Source: Helichrysum umbraculigerum
Lineage: Eukaryota > Streptophyta > Magnoliopsida > Asterales > Asteraceae
DNA length: 64,000 nucleotides
NCBI GenBank assembly: GCA_949592205.1
Contig: CATIUR010000005.1
Coordinates: forward strand, 89,024,777-89,088,776
Direction: 5' to 3'
Part shown: piece by piece, positions 10,101 to 21,310 of the stretch
Layout of the letters: each line of letters begins with the position of its first letter
How positions within the stretch are numbered: the stretch's first letter is position 1
Translations under genes and position numbers: made by a program
Notes under the pieces: generated by a model
The model's input: only the letters and a program-made list of their open reading frames with translations
Databases searched by the model: none
What the model was told of the DNA's origin: nothing

Positions 10101-11592
10101 TCGAGTCCGAGCCCACAGTATGACCATTCACAACGATCTTACCATTCAAATTCATACCGCTCAGATCGAAGCCCTGAAATCCGAAAACATCAAAAATGAA
10201 GCCTTGCGGGGCATTGACAAACAATTCGAAATCAGACCTAACGGGATTAGGTATTTCTCAAACCGAATCTGGTTGCCCAGTTTTGGGAACCTAAGAGGCT
10301 TGGTGATGGACGAAGCTCACAAGTCTAAATATTCTATTCATCCCGGATCCGATAAGATGTACCACGGCATCAAGGAATTCTACTGGTGGCCAAACATGAA
10401 AGCCGAAATCGCCACTTATGTCAGCAAGTGTCTTACTTGCTCGAAAATCAAAACCGAACATCAGAAACCGCCTGGTTTACTCCAGCAACCTGAAATCCCT
10501 GAATGGAAATGGGAACAAATTGCCATGGATTTCATAACCAAACTACCCAAGTCGTCGAACGGTTGCGATACCATTTGGGTGATCGTTGACCGCCTCACTA
10601 AATCTGCTCATTTCCTGGCAATCAAGGAAAACGATAAAATGGAACGCCTTACACAAATCTACATCAAGGAAATCGTTTCTCATCACGGCGTTCCAATCTC
10701 GATCATCTCTGACAGAGATGCCCGTTTCACCTCTCACTTTTGGCAATCACTTCAGAAAGCATTGGGTACCCGTCTCGATATGAGTACCGCGTACCATCCT
10801 CAAACCGACGGTCAAAGTGAACGAACCATTCAAACCTTGGAAGATATGCTACGCGCCTGCGTAGTTGATTTCGGTACAAACTGGGAAAAACATCTACCGT
10901 TGTGCGAATTCTCGTACAATAACAGTTATCACGCCAGCATTAAGGTTGCACCTTTTGAGGCACTGTACGGTCGTAAGTGCCGATCACCGATCTGTTGGAC
11001 TGAAGTGGGAGATAGTCAGCTCACTGGTCCTGAACTCATTCACGCCACCACTGAGAAAATTGTGGAAATCCAAAACAGACTCAAAACCGCACGTGATCGT
11101 CAGAAAAGTTATGCTGACGTGAGACGCAAACCACTCGAGTTCCAAGTCGGGGATCGAGTTCTCTTAAAAGTATCACCTTGGAAAGGCGTCATCCGTTTTG
11201 GCAAACGCGGGAAGTTGAATCCCCGGTACATCGGGCCTTTTGAGATCCTCGAACGGATTGGCCCCGTAGCTTATCGATTGCAGCTGCCATCCGAACTCAG
11301 CAGCGTGCACCCTACTTTTCATATTTCAAATCTGAAGAAGTGTCTGTCTGATGAGACACTTATCATTCCATTAGATGAAATTCGTGTTGACGATAAACTT
11401 CACTTCGTTGAGGAACCCGCTGAAATTATGGACCGTGAGGTCAAACAACTGAAACAAAGTCGTATTCCCATCGTCAAGGTCAGATGGAATTCGCGGCGTG
11501 GTCCGGAATTCACTTGGGAACGGGAAGACCAAATGCGACTCAAATATCCTCAACTTTTCACTGATTCCACATCAAACACGACTTTGAGCTAA
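7144..11592 (+). CDS. Gag-Pol polyprotein, Ty3/gypsy chromovirus type, 1482 aa
   Basis: A single open frame encodes capsid and all enzymes for retrotransposition in cytoplasmic particles and nuclear integration. In order: gag/capsid (about 45-210, with FKGSEGAIGLIRWFEKME); zinc knuckles CNNCKRYGHLTKDC and CFECGKPGHFRDSC (about 290-335), preceded by CPKCSRHHEGSCG; an Asn-rich linker; aspartic protease with LFDTGADRSF (about 385); reverse transcriptase with the catalytic FIDDILIYS (about 720); RNase H with VYCDASHQGLG (about 866); integrase with an HHCC zinc-binding region (HPGSDKMYHG ... CLTCSKIK, about 1065-1100) and a DDE core that includes DGQSERTIQ; and a C-terminal chromodomain-like region (about 1420-1475, with VKVRWNSRRGPEFTWE). 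The MPPK start is shared with the gag of the 32.5-41.6 kb element. No stop or frameshift interrupts it. The lineage (Tekay/Del) is inferred from the long LTRs and chromodomain. Confidence 0.95.
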   Translation: MPPKTRPYTDAQITSLITQAVTEALARNTPPNSTRNSDTAGTSTTKPCSYKDFQSCKPSSFKGSEGAIGLIRWFEKMETVFRVSKCAENDKVNFATCSLEDDAHSWWNSYTQSVGADIAYQITWEELKAKLTAKYCSIAKLQKLDEEFWNLKVQGGDIDGYTTRFQQLAALRPAMVSTEPDKIRKYALGLPDFVRGHVISSKPTTIDGAISLAQDLMSMSQDSEPPTSSSQNNKRKWSDYHNNHSNQQNKKPDTIKAYNTTTDIIRGYTGSKPYCPKCSRHHEGSCGPFCNNCKRYGHLTKDCRSPANNNSNNNTRPPKVCFECGKPGHFRDSCPKLKNNNNNNRNNNNNNTRSRAFVIKSGDARQDPNVVSGMFLLNNLTASVLFDTGADRSFISDDFCPLLDITPVALDVKYTVELANGKLVETTSVIPNCTLNLADETFSIDLIPIEIGSFDVIIGMDWLSKHRAEIVCHDKIVRIPLAVGGTLIIQGETGGTGLNIISCLKTRKFLRKGYPAILAHITEKKSEEKRLEDVPIVRDFPEVFPEELPGLPPPRQVEFSIDLVPGAAPVARAPYRLAPSELQELSSQLQELLDRGFIRPSSSPWGAPVLFVKKKDGSFRMCIDYRELNKLTVKNRYPLPRIDDLFDQLQGSSFYSKIDLRSGYHQLRVRDTDIPKTAFRTRYGHYEFQVMPFGLTNAPAVFMDLMNRVCKPYLDKFVIVFIDDILIYSRNEQEHAQHLRTILELLRHEELYAKFSKCEFWIQTVQFLGHVIDSQGIHVDPSKIEAIKDWQAPTSATEVRQFLGLAGYYRRFIENFSKIAQSLTVLTQKDKRFDWTEKQESAFQLLKQKLCSAPILSLPEGTDDFVVYCDASHQGLGCVLMQRDKVIAYASRQLKIHEKNYTTHDLELGAVVFALKIWRHYLYGTKCTIFTDHKSLQHIFDQKDLNMRQRRWVELLTDYDCEIKYHPGKANVVADALSRKERPKPLRVRAHSMTIHNDLTIQIHTAQIEALKSENIKNEALRGIDKQFEIRPNGIRYFSNRIWLPSFGNLRGLVMDEAHKSKYSIHPGSDKMYHGIKEFYWWPNMKAEIATYVSKCLTCSKIKTEHQKPPGLLQQPEIPEWKWEQIAMDFITKLPKSSNGCDTIWVIVDRLTKSAHFLAIKENDKMERLTQIYIKEIVSHHGVPISIISDRDARFTSHFWQSLQKALGTRLDMSTAYHPQTDGQSERTIQTLEDMLRACVVDFGTNWEKHLPLCEFSYNNSYHASIKVAPFEALYGRKCRSPICWTEVGDSQLTGPELIHATTEKIVEIQNRLKTARDRQKSYADVRRKPLEFQVGDRVLLKVSPWKGVIRFGKRGKLNPRYIGPFEILERIGPVAYRLQLPSELSSVHPTFHISNLKKCLSDETLIIPLDEIRVDDKLHFVEEPAEIMDREVKQLKQSRIPIVKVRWNSRRGPEFTWEREDQMRLKYPQLFTDSTSNTTLS

Positions 11593-11616
11593 ATTTCGGG
11601 ACGAAATTCTTCTAAC

Positions 11617-11626
11617 AGGGGGAGAA
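11617..11626 (+). other. Polypurine tract
   Basis: AGGGGGAGAA lies immediately before the 3' LTR and is the expected plus-strand primer. It is preceded by aaatttcgggacgaaattct, a phrase found almost unchanged in inverted orientation next to the TR-GAG element's 3' LTR (35501-35525). Confidence 0.9.
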
Positions 11627-14131
11627 TGTAACACCCGCCAAATTAGGACTAGAGATTAGTGCCTAATCGAATGTTAATACATGTAATTAGTTCCTGGTTA
11701 GGCTAATTAATGTATCGAATTATATATATTGTTGAATATATACGAATATGCGATTTGATTAAATCGTACGCAATTTAAATCGGATGTATTTCGATTCAAA
11801 TTTAATATGGACGTTGGTGACAAATTTTATTAAATAACGTTGTTATGTCAAAAATATTATTATTATAATATTTCGTATTCGTTCGTATCATACAATCAGA
11901 AATTATACAATTTAAAATGTAAAACGCGCAAACTAAATAAACCAACTTACATTATTAACTCAAACGTAAACTTATTTGTAAAATAATTAAATAAAATATC
12001 ACGTAATAATTTGTATTTAAAACGTACCATTTAATATTTAAAATAATTAATTAACGTTGAAACGACGGAGCAAACGAACACCGCACGGAGCGGGAACGCG
12101 GGGCGAAAAATGGGAGGATAACCTCCCATTTCCCACTCTCTTTTTCTCACTTTCTCATCTCTCTTTCTCCTTCTCCTTTCTTTTCTCTCAACTCCACCAA
12201 CCACCCCCACCTTCAAAAATCTCACAAAAACGCAAAATAAACATATCAAACGACTTCGGATCTTCAAGATTTTTAGAGATTCACGACCACCGCGACACGA
12301 TCTATCTTTCTATCTTTCCGAAATTTCATTTCGGCGATTTGTAAGTTTCCGACACCTCTCGTTTTTAAGTGTTTTTACTTGTTTGCGGTTTGTATCGACT
12401 TATAATGTTCAAATAAGGGTTGGGTAAAAGTTTTGGACCGAACGGAAACCGAAAAACTCGTTTTCGACCCATTTTCCGGCCAACAGACCGCTACGTCGCA
12501 TTTGGCCCGGAATTTATGCGACGTCAGCCTCTACGTCGCAAAACACCTCGTGACGTCGCATAGTGCGACGTCAGTCACAACGTCGCATTAAATTGCGACG
12601 TCGCATATAGCGACGTCAGCCTTAACGTCGCCAATACCTCGCCACGTCGCACTTAGCGACGCAAGCCCCTACGTCGCAGAAATCACCTACGTCGCATTAG
12701 CGACGTAGCACCCTACGTCGCATTAAATTGCGAAACGTCGCCTTTAGCGACGTCATGCTCTACGTCGCAATCCTACCTGCGACGTCGCACCCTACGTCGC
12801 ACAAACCAGAACCTCAAAAACACAGATTTTTACTAAGTGTCGAGACTCGAAATTTATCACTCGATTTTACCCAAATTCAGATCCGGATGCGTTTTTCGTC
12901 AAAGCAATATAGTAGAAATAAAAATTTTCCAAGCTGACCTGGCAGCTCGACCCCAGCCAGGGGCTGCCGCCCCTTGGACCCCGCTACCAGGGGCGCTGCC
13001 CCCGGACCCCCGTACTTAGATTTCGTAACGGCTTATAAAACACAATCAAAACACATTTTTCAAGTAAAACGCCACGAAATCGAAATGGTAATAATTGGGA
13101 TTATTATTACAAATCCGTCACCAACGGGCCGTACACTTTTCAAACACTTAAACGTATCAACAAACAGTGGAGATTTGGACATTATAGTTGGACGAACAAC
13201 TACAAGGTAGTCTTATTAGATACCTTCGCATATTATAACCATCGCGTGTCATGGACACCCTCAGGTTACAAGTCTTTGGACTTCGATTCTCGGCTAATCA
13301 TCCTCAGTTTATTTTCATAAACTCAACGACTCAGGTGAGTCTCATAGCCCCTCTTTTACTGTTTTACTCAGGGGTGTGATATACTGCTCAACTTTTAACA
13401 TGTGAACGCAAGTACCAACTTTTCATATACTACATGAGTTTTTTGAAACTAATCATTTTAAAGTCCTCCGTCAGCATAGTTGTTAATACGTTGTAGCGTG
13501 AATATTAGTATATGGTACCATATAGGATTGACCCACCTCGTCCGGGTTAGCAAGCACTAACCGGGTAAACGGACGTACTAATATTTGGGAAGACGAATGT
13601 TGATTAGGCATTCGTGGAGGCACCTCGCCCGGAATTCTCTATAGGGGACCCGGCCCTCGAGTTAAGCTCAACTATGTGCTCATGGCTGTATACACGATGA
13701 CAATCATTTAATTGCTGGATGCAATTCATTATTAAATTGCTGGATGCAATTCACTATTTAAATCTTGCGGTTCACACTATATTAACTGATTTCAAACCTG
13801 TGAGCTCACCAGCTTTATAGCTGACCTTTTAGCATATATCGCAGGTACCCAGCAGTAGGATGTTTCTGCTTCAGGATTTAGCTCGAGTCAGCATACAGAC
13901 GATTGAGATTTTCTTGCATTAGTATATTTTGTATAAGTACTTATGTACTGAAATCTCATTTTATTTAACTCGAGCTATGTAAAGCTTTAAACGTTGTAAA
14001 CATTTCAGTTATCAATATATTTTGTTAAAACGACGCATATAGAGTCGTTTGCTATTTATCTTTGTGCTTTGTTATTGATTAGTAACACCCAAATCAAGCT
14101 TCCGCAAATCATCAAATTTGAGGGTGTTACA
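11627..14131 (+). repeat. 3' LTR, 2505 bp
   Basis: It has the same length and content as the 5' LTR, with one mismatch seen by eye (14121). It contains the same motif array (12493-12802) and GC-rich hairpins (12952-13013). Confidence 0.95.
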
Positions 14132-14438
14132 TAACCCTAAACCCTAAATCAAATGTATAATCAATCACTAACACATTTGTTACTAATATGTAAAACCCAC
14201 CAAAAAAATGAAAAAAAAGTTTGTCGGAAGGATGCCTTGATGGACGGCAAATCGAAGAGGATAAAACGCTGAAAAATATGGTGCAATTTTCATGATTTTT
14301 CGACTTGTCGTTTGTGAGATATTTTTTTTAAAAAAACGTGGATGAGAGAGAAAAAAGTGACACATGACATATTGTGGTTGGTTCCTCCATTCTCACACAA
14401 AATAAATGGTCTCAATTGAACTCTTCTCTATACACTTA

Positions 14439-15515
14439 AAAAGAAAAATAAATAAATAAACATTTGATCCTAATCTTACTTATGTCTAATTTTATATGTT
14501 ACAAATGCATACGTATATTTTTAAGAATCTTAACATAGACATAACTTCACATATATAGCAAATATATACATTTGTATACGGTCCCCAAAGAAAAGAGCCA
14601 TAAATGTTTACTTATTCTTTATCTAATATAATATAATATTAGTACACTATTTGGAGTAAATAATCATTAATTAACAACCTCTTATTGCTTAAACAGTACC
14701 ATATACTATAGTTCATAATATTTCTTATACATTATGTCGACTAAGGCATAATAAGTTTACTAGTTTCACAAACACACATACATATGACCTATAAACAAAA
14801 CAAATAGCCTAATTATGTTTCCACTGCGCTCTCTCACGCGCGTACCAGCCTAATTATGTTTCCACTGTGCTCTCTCAGGTACCAAAGAAAGAATTACCTT
14901 AACTAAATCAAATTATTCAAATGAACGTTCTATCATTTATCTAGATTGGTATCACTAAGTAGAGTTTTCTCATAATTGGTTGCATATTAATTTGACGACA
15001 AATCTCAGAGTTCTCGAATCACATGTTGCATAATTGCTCTATCTTGTAGTCTAGTATCTATAATAAACAAATTCCACATTCAAATGCCTAAGAACATATT
15101 CTAAAAGCATAAAGTAATTATAATTAATATAAGGGTCCCCTTAATATAATTATAGTGATCTCCTAAGATGAACAAAACGCTCAAATAACTAAACGAAAGC
15201 ATATAAGTCATCAACTAACCCAAAATTGGAATGACCTGAATTGAGCTGAACCGATTCCTTACAAAACAACCATTGAGATTGAGCCGCCACTATGACAATC
15301 TCACTAACAATGAACGCATTGACCATTCAAAATTATGACATTTCTTCCAGTAGTAAACTCATATGTAAAGCTATTCGACCCTTGGATGGAAAAGAACATG
15401 TATAGAAACGAATGGGAAGACGAAACAAGTGCGCATTGAGAAAACTGTGTTGCGCCAACACGGTGACCAACTCGAACCTTTAGAAGCAGAACAAAACGAA
15501 AGTTGACTAGTAATT
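14439..15515. other. AT-rich intergenic spacer
   Basis: No gene or RNA is recognised. The one local structure is a direct repeat of about 38 bp around 14807-14880 (gcctaattatgtttccactg followed by gctctctca, twice). It separates the right target duplication of the foldback element from the CACTA element. Confidence 0.6.
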
Positions 15516-15792
15516 AACTACAAGAAATAATATAAAATTGACTATTAAGAGTCACCAGTGTGAACAACCTTCGGGAATGGAGAGTATGCAACGGATCTCT
15601 TTACAAGATTATATATGTTGTCTACTTCATCGGCTTCTTTACATTTAAAGTTCAAGGGGACCTGCCAACTCTTTGCTTATGTAATCCACCACATTTGTTG
15701 AAGAAACGCACCTTCTGGACATGTAACAACCCGGCTACACATTTTTTGAATTGCCTAAATTTGATGGTACATATGTTTTTTATGTGTGAAAG

Positions 15793-16075
15793 GATTGAGT
15801 CCGGTCAAACATGCCTTTAGGGTCCGGTTGTTTAGCCGGACTCTATAGGGGGAGGTATCTATTCGAGGGTCCGGTTATTTAACCGGACTCTATTCCTAGT
15901 AAAGGAGCGGCTATTTTTACAAAGACCGGACTCCATTGTTTCCAAAGGGATCATTATTCCTAGTTGCAACCGGACTCTATTTGTTTGTTGTAGACCATTC
16001 TGTTTTACAGTTAACCGGACTCTAATTATTTGTTGGACCATTCTCTTTTATGCCTAACCGGACTCTTTTAAATAA
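15793..16075. repeat. CACTA subterminal repeats, left end
   Basis: Repeated and inverted GTCCGGT / ACCGGACTCTA motifs occur roughly every 40-60 bp. They match the set at 29845-30090 at the other end. In En/Spm such motifs bind the TNPA-type protein; the same role here is inferred. Confidence 0.8.
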
Positions 16076-19000
16076 AGATTTGGAACTGAACTATATATTG
16101 GTTGTTCCAGTTTAATAAAATAAATTAAACATGCATCTAAATAATATTCTCCAAATACTATTTACGCAAAACATAATATTTTCTATTATATAATCAAAAA
16201 ACACCAACAATATACTCAAATCTGCTCGCTACATAAAATAGTGTCATCCAAACATTTGTAACGATTCAACATAAAAGTGTAGCATATAAGCACCTTCTAA
16301 TCCTAAGTACCTTGACACTGATCAAATCCTACAACTACAGCCTTAATTTCTTGACCTTGTAATACCGCTTGTAGCTTAGTACATCCTTCTCTCTTACCTG
16401 CAAAATTAAAGAGGCACACCATAATGACTACACATCTAATAAGGTTATTTTGAACTTTTCAACATATACAACAATCTTTTACGTAATTACCTAAACGTTG
16501 GTGATGAATTTTTCAATCCACACACCAGCAATAATGTCCAACTCATTTTCAGGAATGCAATCAGTTTTTACCCAAGGGATCTATGTGAAATCCAATAAAC
16601 AACAACAATTATTCAAATAATTAAAGGGTTAAGTTAGTGTAATACTCAAAATACAAAAACGGTTTTAAAGATTGTTACCGTCTTAGGGAAATCAGCTTGT
16701 TGAAAGGAGATAAAATCATGCATCCACCTCATCACATAAAATCCACACTCCCAAGCGCCTTTTTGTTGATTGCACTAAATTAAAATAACATGTAGATAGA
16801 GACATTAATACCTAAATGCAATAGAGATAGCTATTATATATCTATGAAATACATACATAACTCAAGTACAAGAACCTACACAACGGCTGTAACCCATATA
16901 TTGTTAGATAACCTAATAACCAGAATACCCACATGGAATAAAGGTAATTCATACACACAGAGAAGTAAACTAAATCAGCTTTTTATATATGGTCATGCTC
17001 ATTTTGATCTCAAGTGTCATCAACCCAGTGAAAAAAGAAAATGGGCAATACGGGTCAAAGGTTGTCAAAATCGTAACTTTTATTAGAAATCATAAACTAC
17101 TTAGAAACATGATTATATTTTGAAAAGCAAGTGTTTCAGGTTGACCAGTACCTAAACCACTATACTATATAATTATTGGTTAATTTCTTAGGAGGGTCAA
17201 GGCTCTCCCCTATCCCTTATATGTTCAACTAATACACAAGCTCAAATAGAAAACCAAACACAAATATTTTCATATATCGATAAATAGATACAGTTAGATG
17301 ATTTACCTTTGGAAGATACCAACAAATATCTTCAAGAGCCCTAACATCAAAATAAACAATATCTTAGTGTCAACATTTTCAAAAACAAACCAAATATGAA
17401 TTCATTAACTTCTTTTAACAAAAACTCTTACGATTTCACAACTTCTACGAAGGCGTAGTCACTTTCTTTCTTTTCACCCCTAAGTGAATCTAAAATGAAG
17501 CCAGTGTTGTCATGAGGGCAGATTATCATCAACATCCAGTGTTTCCTATAAAGTTAAAAACCTTCAATTATACACAATGTAACATACACTTAGGAGCCGT
17601 GTGAGATGAAAGTCTCATGCACGGGAGTTATATAACTAATAAGTTATCAGTATATAGTATGTACCCTTGAATGTAAGGTGCAAGAAAAAACTTTTATCTG
17701 AATTTCGCATAATCGCATCAAGGATGTAACGATTGACCCTATTCGAATTTGCAAGACATTCGCTTGCCTGAATATCATACGGATTAAAGAAAGCGCATCT
17801 GTTTTGATCCAACTTTTGCAAAGTATTATATAGCTCCCTAAATAAAATTAGAATATACGTTAAACTAATGATAACATTAATGCTAAATTATGGTTATCTG
17901 TAAACAGTAAATGTTAATGTACTTACATCGCAAAATAAGTAACAATCGCTAGATCAAGCTGATCATTCCTCACTAGACACATAGCATCCTCCGCTTCAAT
18001 TGGGAGCGGATACGGCTGCGTTTCTGGATTTTGCCCAAATGCCTTGCCATTAAGAGAAACCACTATCGACTGTGTAGGATTCTCTCGGTTCATCCAACGC
18101 TTATAGAAAACACGTATATTCAAGGGCTTGTTCTTAATGGTATTACCGTAGCTTTTTAGTTTTTGTAAAACCTGGACATATATCGATAATAGTTATTTTA
18201 AAATGATATCATAATAGTTTGAAGAGTAAATTAACCAATAGTGTTTACCTCACTGGGAGTCGGCACACGTGCTCGCACGGGTGAAGCTCGTACTGGTCTA
18301 TCATTAGAAGTTCCTTTAGATGTTGACTGATTTCCAGTGGAAACCTATTAATAAGTTCTATTAACTGTACGTGAACAAATATTGTTTGAATATTACACAA
18401 AGTGCAAGATTCTACAAACATACCTGCCCAAGCAAAATAAACCTACGTCGCCATTGGATAAAAGTATGTTTCACTTGACCAAGTTGGGTGATATCATTAG
18501 CTAACGGAACTGGAAGTTGAAAAGATTCATACCCTTTAATGACACCATCTACTTGGACCTTCATATAGTCTGGTATCATTGGCCTTCCATGTATTACCTG
18601 ACCAGTCTCATATGGATACACCATCGCATAAGCAACAACAACTTGCACTGGACCGTAAGGTTTCAATAAACCGCACGGAGTAGGCCTCTACAAAAGATAT
18701 GCAAAATGTAACATCTTTGATGTGTATTTGTACTTAAATACTTATTAGTATGTGAATATGTTAGATAATTTTACCACTATCGCATCCAAAGGATCTGATT
18801 GTGCTGGTGGCGATGTTTGTGTTGATGTCGGTTTCAGTGTCGAAGTCGGCTTCAATGTCGACGTCGGTTTCAGTGTCGCTGTCGATGTCAGTTTCGATCT
18901 CGGTTTCGGTGTCGGTGTCGGTGTAGGTGTGACATCCGGTCAAAAATGACCCAAATTACCGTCCTAATTTGAACTTTAATTACGAAGTATTAAATAATCC

Positions 19001-19717
19001 GAAACAATTATTTAATAATCACACATACACAAATCTGGTAGAACGCAGAAACCCAAAATAGAATTTGGTGAAAAACATTTTCAAACAAAGTATTATTATT
19101 GAGAATAATAATAACGTACTCATAAAATTATTTAAATACATTTTAGATACAGAAAACTATCCGTGTATTTCGAGTTAAACTAAGATATATTTTTATATCT
19201 CATTGAAAGTATTTTTATAAAATATTTCAATTAAAAACATATACGAAATAATATTTAGAAAATTATCATTTTTAAATATTACACTATTTAACGATCGGGT
19301 ACGCGAACACGGGTCGGAAATACCCACCTACCTCAATAATTGAGGCCGGTTATATCAACCGACCTCAATTATTATTCACACACACGCACACATTTTTCAT
19401 CCTCTCAATCACTCGGCTCTCTCACTCTCTCTCGGCGCTCTCTCTTGCGGATCATCAAACCAACAACACAACATCATCAACAACAACCATTATCATAATC
19501 TGGATCACCATCATCGTCTTCATCGTTCATCACCATCAAACTTCATTTTCGGTTCCAATTTCAATTAGTAAGAATCACCAACTCTTTTTCGTTAATTTCA
19601 TGTTTTTAATACATTATATATCATGTAGTAATGTTAGGATTGATGATTGATGGTTGAAAATGGATTTGAAATTGGTTCTGTATGTTTTCTGCACGAACAG
19701 ACCCAACCCAGACCTTT

Positions 19718-19802
19718 GAATCCGGCGGATTCAAGGTGAATCCGACGGATTCCTGCCCAAACCCAATGAATACGGCGTATTCGGGTGAATACGGCTTATT
19801 CC
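19718..19802. repeat. Four CG-centred palindromes in the solo LTR
   Basis: GAATCCGGCGGATTC, GAATCCGACGGATTC, GAATACGGCGTATTC and GAATACGGCTTATTC follow within about 85 bp, each a full or near-perfect 15-bp dyad. They occupy the part of the LTR where other families here carry TGCGAC dyads. Confidence 0.75.
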
Positions 19803-19847
19803 CCATACCTTGAAACCAATACGGCGGATCTCCAGGACCCTAATTTA

Positions 19848-20000
19848 AACTAGGTGCATAATGGAAAAACCAGGTGCATAATAGAAAACTAGGTGCATAA
19901 TGGAAAAACTAGGTGCATAATGGAAAACTAGGTGCATAATGGAAAAACCAGGTGCATAATAGAAAACTAGGTGCATAATGGTTTGAACTAGGTGCATAAC
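19848..20000. repeat. Minisatellite, unit about 20 bp
   Basis: About eight copies of aactaggtgcataatggaaa with small variations (ccaggtgcataatagaaa) lie head to tail in the solo LTR. An AT dinucleotide run follows at 20121-20152. Confidence 0.85.
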
Positions 20001-20115
20001 GCGTAGTAACTATATAGAGAGTCACTAAATGATATGGAAAACATTTAGAACGATAAAAATACTTTTATACAAACTATGTTTTGGTATGTATATACGTATA
20101 TGTATAAATTTACGA

Positions 20116-20153
<38 letters not shown>

Positions 20154-21214
20154 AAATCAACATTCGTAACAAACAAATTATGTTTTTGAAAAGACAACTA
20201 CAATTATATGTATATATATACATATATTCAAGGACAACAAGTAATATATATAAGAATATATATATTCAACTAATAAGTATATCGATATATATACTTACGT
20301 GCATCGAATGATTTATTAAACGTACACTTACAATTATATAATATCGTGCGTATAGGACATTAGGAGATTACTGTTGGAACACGCACGCACATTAGGATTG
20401 CTTGCTCTTCAGGTGAGTCTCATGGCCCCTTTTCACTGTTTTACTTTGGGGGAGATGCATTACTTGCTTTACTCGAACACATGTAATTACACACTTGATT
20501 TCAAACTGATTTACTGGTATATCGATTGCATGAGATTATTTAATCCAATGAAGTCCCTTTAATCATAGTCGTCAGTTATGGTCTTAAGCGCGAGTACTAG
20601 TAAATGGATCCATTAGGACTGACAATCCTCACCCAGGGTAGCACGCACTACCCCGAACATGCAGTATAAATGGGTGTTTCTTACTCGTTACATATGAATG
20701 TTCTGGATTAGCATTCACGAGGGCAAAATCACTGATTGTTAAGCTTCGACTATGGTGCTCATGGCAATATATACGGAAACTATTGCGACTGTGCAATATT
20801 TACTCAATGATTTTACAAGCTGATGTGTTCAAACTGTACTTACTATAAACCTGTGAGATTCACCAACCTTTTGGTTGACCTGTTTTAGTAATGCATTCTC
20901 AGGTACGCAGCAACAGTAGGGTTGATCAGTACAGATGGCCCAGCAGGATATGCTTTAGTAGCTCGAGTCGCATGCAATTACACATATGAAGATTTTACTT
21001 GCATTATCTTTTGTATAATGATTATGTACTTAAAATCTAACTAAACAAGTTGCGAACTCATCAATGATGTATTACTTTTGAAAACTTATGTATTAATGTA
21101 ACATCTTCTACAACGTCTCATTTAGAGTCGTTTGCTTGTACTTTGGGTTTGATTATTGATTAGTCACGCCCCAAAACAGTCGCTTCCACAAAGCATTAAA
21201 TTGGGGGTGTGACA

Positions 21215-21310
21215 GTAGGTTTCTGTGTCGGTGTAGGTTTCTGTGTCGGTGTAGGTTTCTGTGTTGGTGTAGGTTTCGGTGTTGGTGTGGGTTTCGGTAA
21301 CGGTGTGTGT
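21215..21310 (-). repeat. 18-bp coding minisatellite (Pro-Thr repeats)
   Basis: ggtttctgtgtcggtgta is repeated four to five times and continues past the solo LTR at 18779-18927. On the minus strand it encodes KPTPTQ/KPTPTP units of the CACTA second protein, so these repeats are exon sequence. Confidence 0.75.

Larger units (their letters stand above)
3565..14131 (+). mobile_element. Complete young Ty3/gypsy chromovirus-like LTR retrotransposon
   Basis: The parts run in order: 5' LTR (3565-6069), tRNA-Met primer site, extra ORF (6398-6883), gag-pol ORF (7144-11592), polypurine tract (11617-11626) and 3' LTR (11627-14131). The 5-bp duplication TAACC flanks it at 3560-3564 and 14132-14136. The two 2505-bp LTRs are colinear at a constant offset of 8062, and I saw one difference by eye (G at 6059, A at 14121), so insertion is recent. 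The pol order PR-RT-RH-INT with a C-terminal chromodomain-like region places it among chromoviruses, most like the Tekay/Del branch. All frames are open, so it may be autonomous. Confidence 0.93.
3106..14429. mobile_element. Mutator-type foldback element with telomere-like core, interrupted by a gypsy element
   Basis: Long inverted arms of about 270 bp (left 3106-3375, right about 14150-14429) share motifs such as aatatctcacaaacgacaa, gaaaattgcacca and cctcttcgatttgccgtcc. The exact 9-bp direct repeat ATACACTTA at 3097-3105 and 14430-14438 is the target-site duplication length typical of Mutator-like elements. Between the arms lies TTTAGGG/CCCTAAA telomere-like DNA, into which the whole 10.57-kb retrotransposon at 3565-14131 has inserted. 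Without that insert the element would be about 752 bp. It encodes no protein and is non-autonomous. A sister copy is at 60829-61540, and a related long-TIR MITE with the same GGTTCAAATGAGA terminus is at 52512-52899. Confidence 0.8.
18928..21214 (+). mobile_element. Solo LTR inside the CACTA gene, TSD GTAGG
   Basis: It begins TGTGACATCC and ends GGGGTGTGACA, with GTAGG on both sides (18923-18927 and 21215-21219), so it is a single LTR left by LTR-LTR recombination. It interrupts the Pro/Thr-coding repeats of the CACTA second gene; the reading frame resumes on the far side. It has no coding sequence. It carries four CG-centred palindromes (19720-19830), a tandem repeat (19848-20000) and an AT microsatellite. 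Confidence 0.88.
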
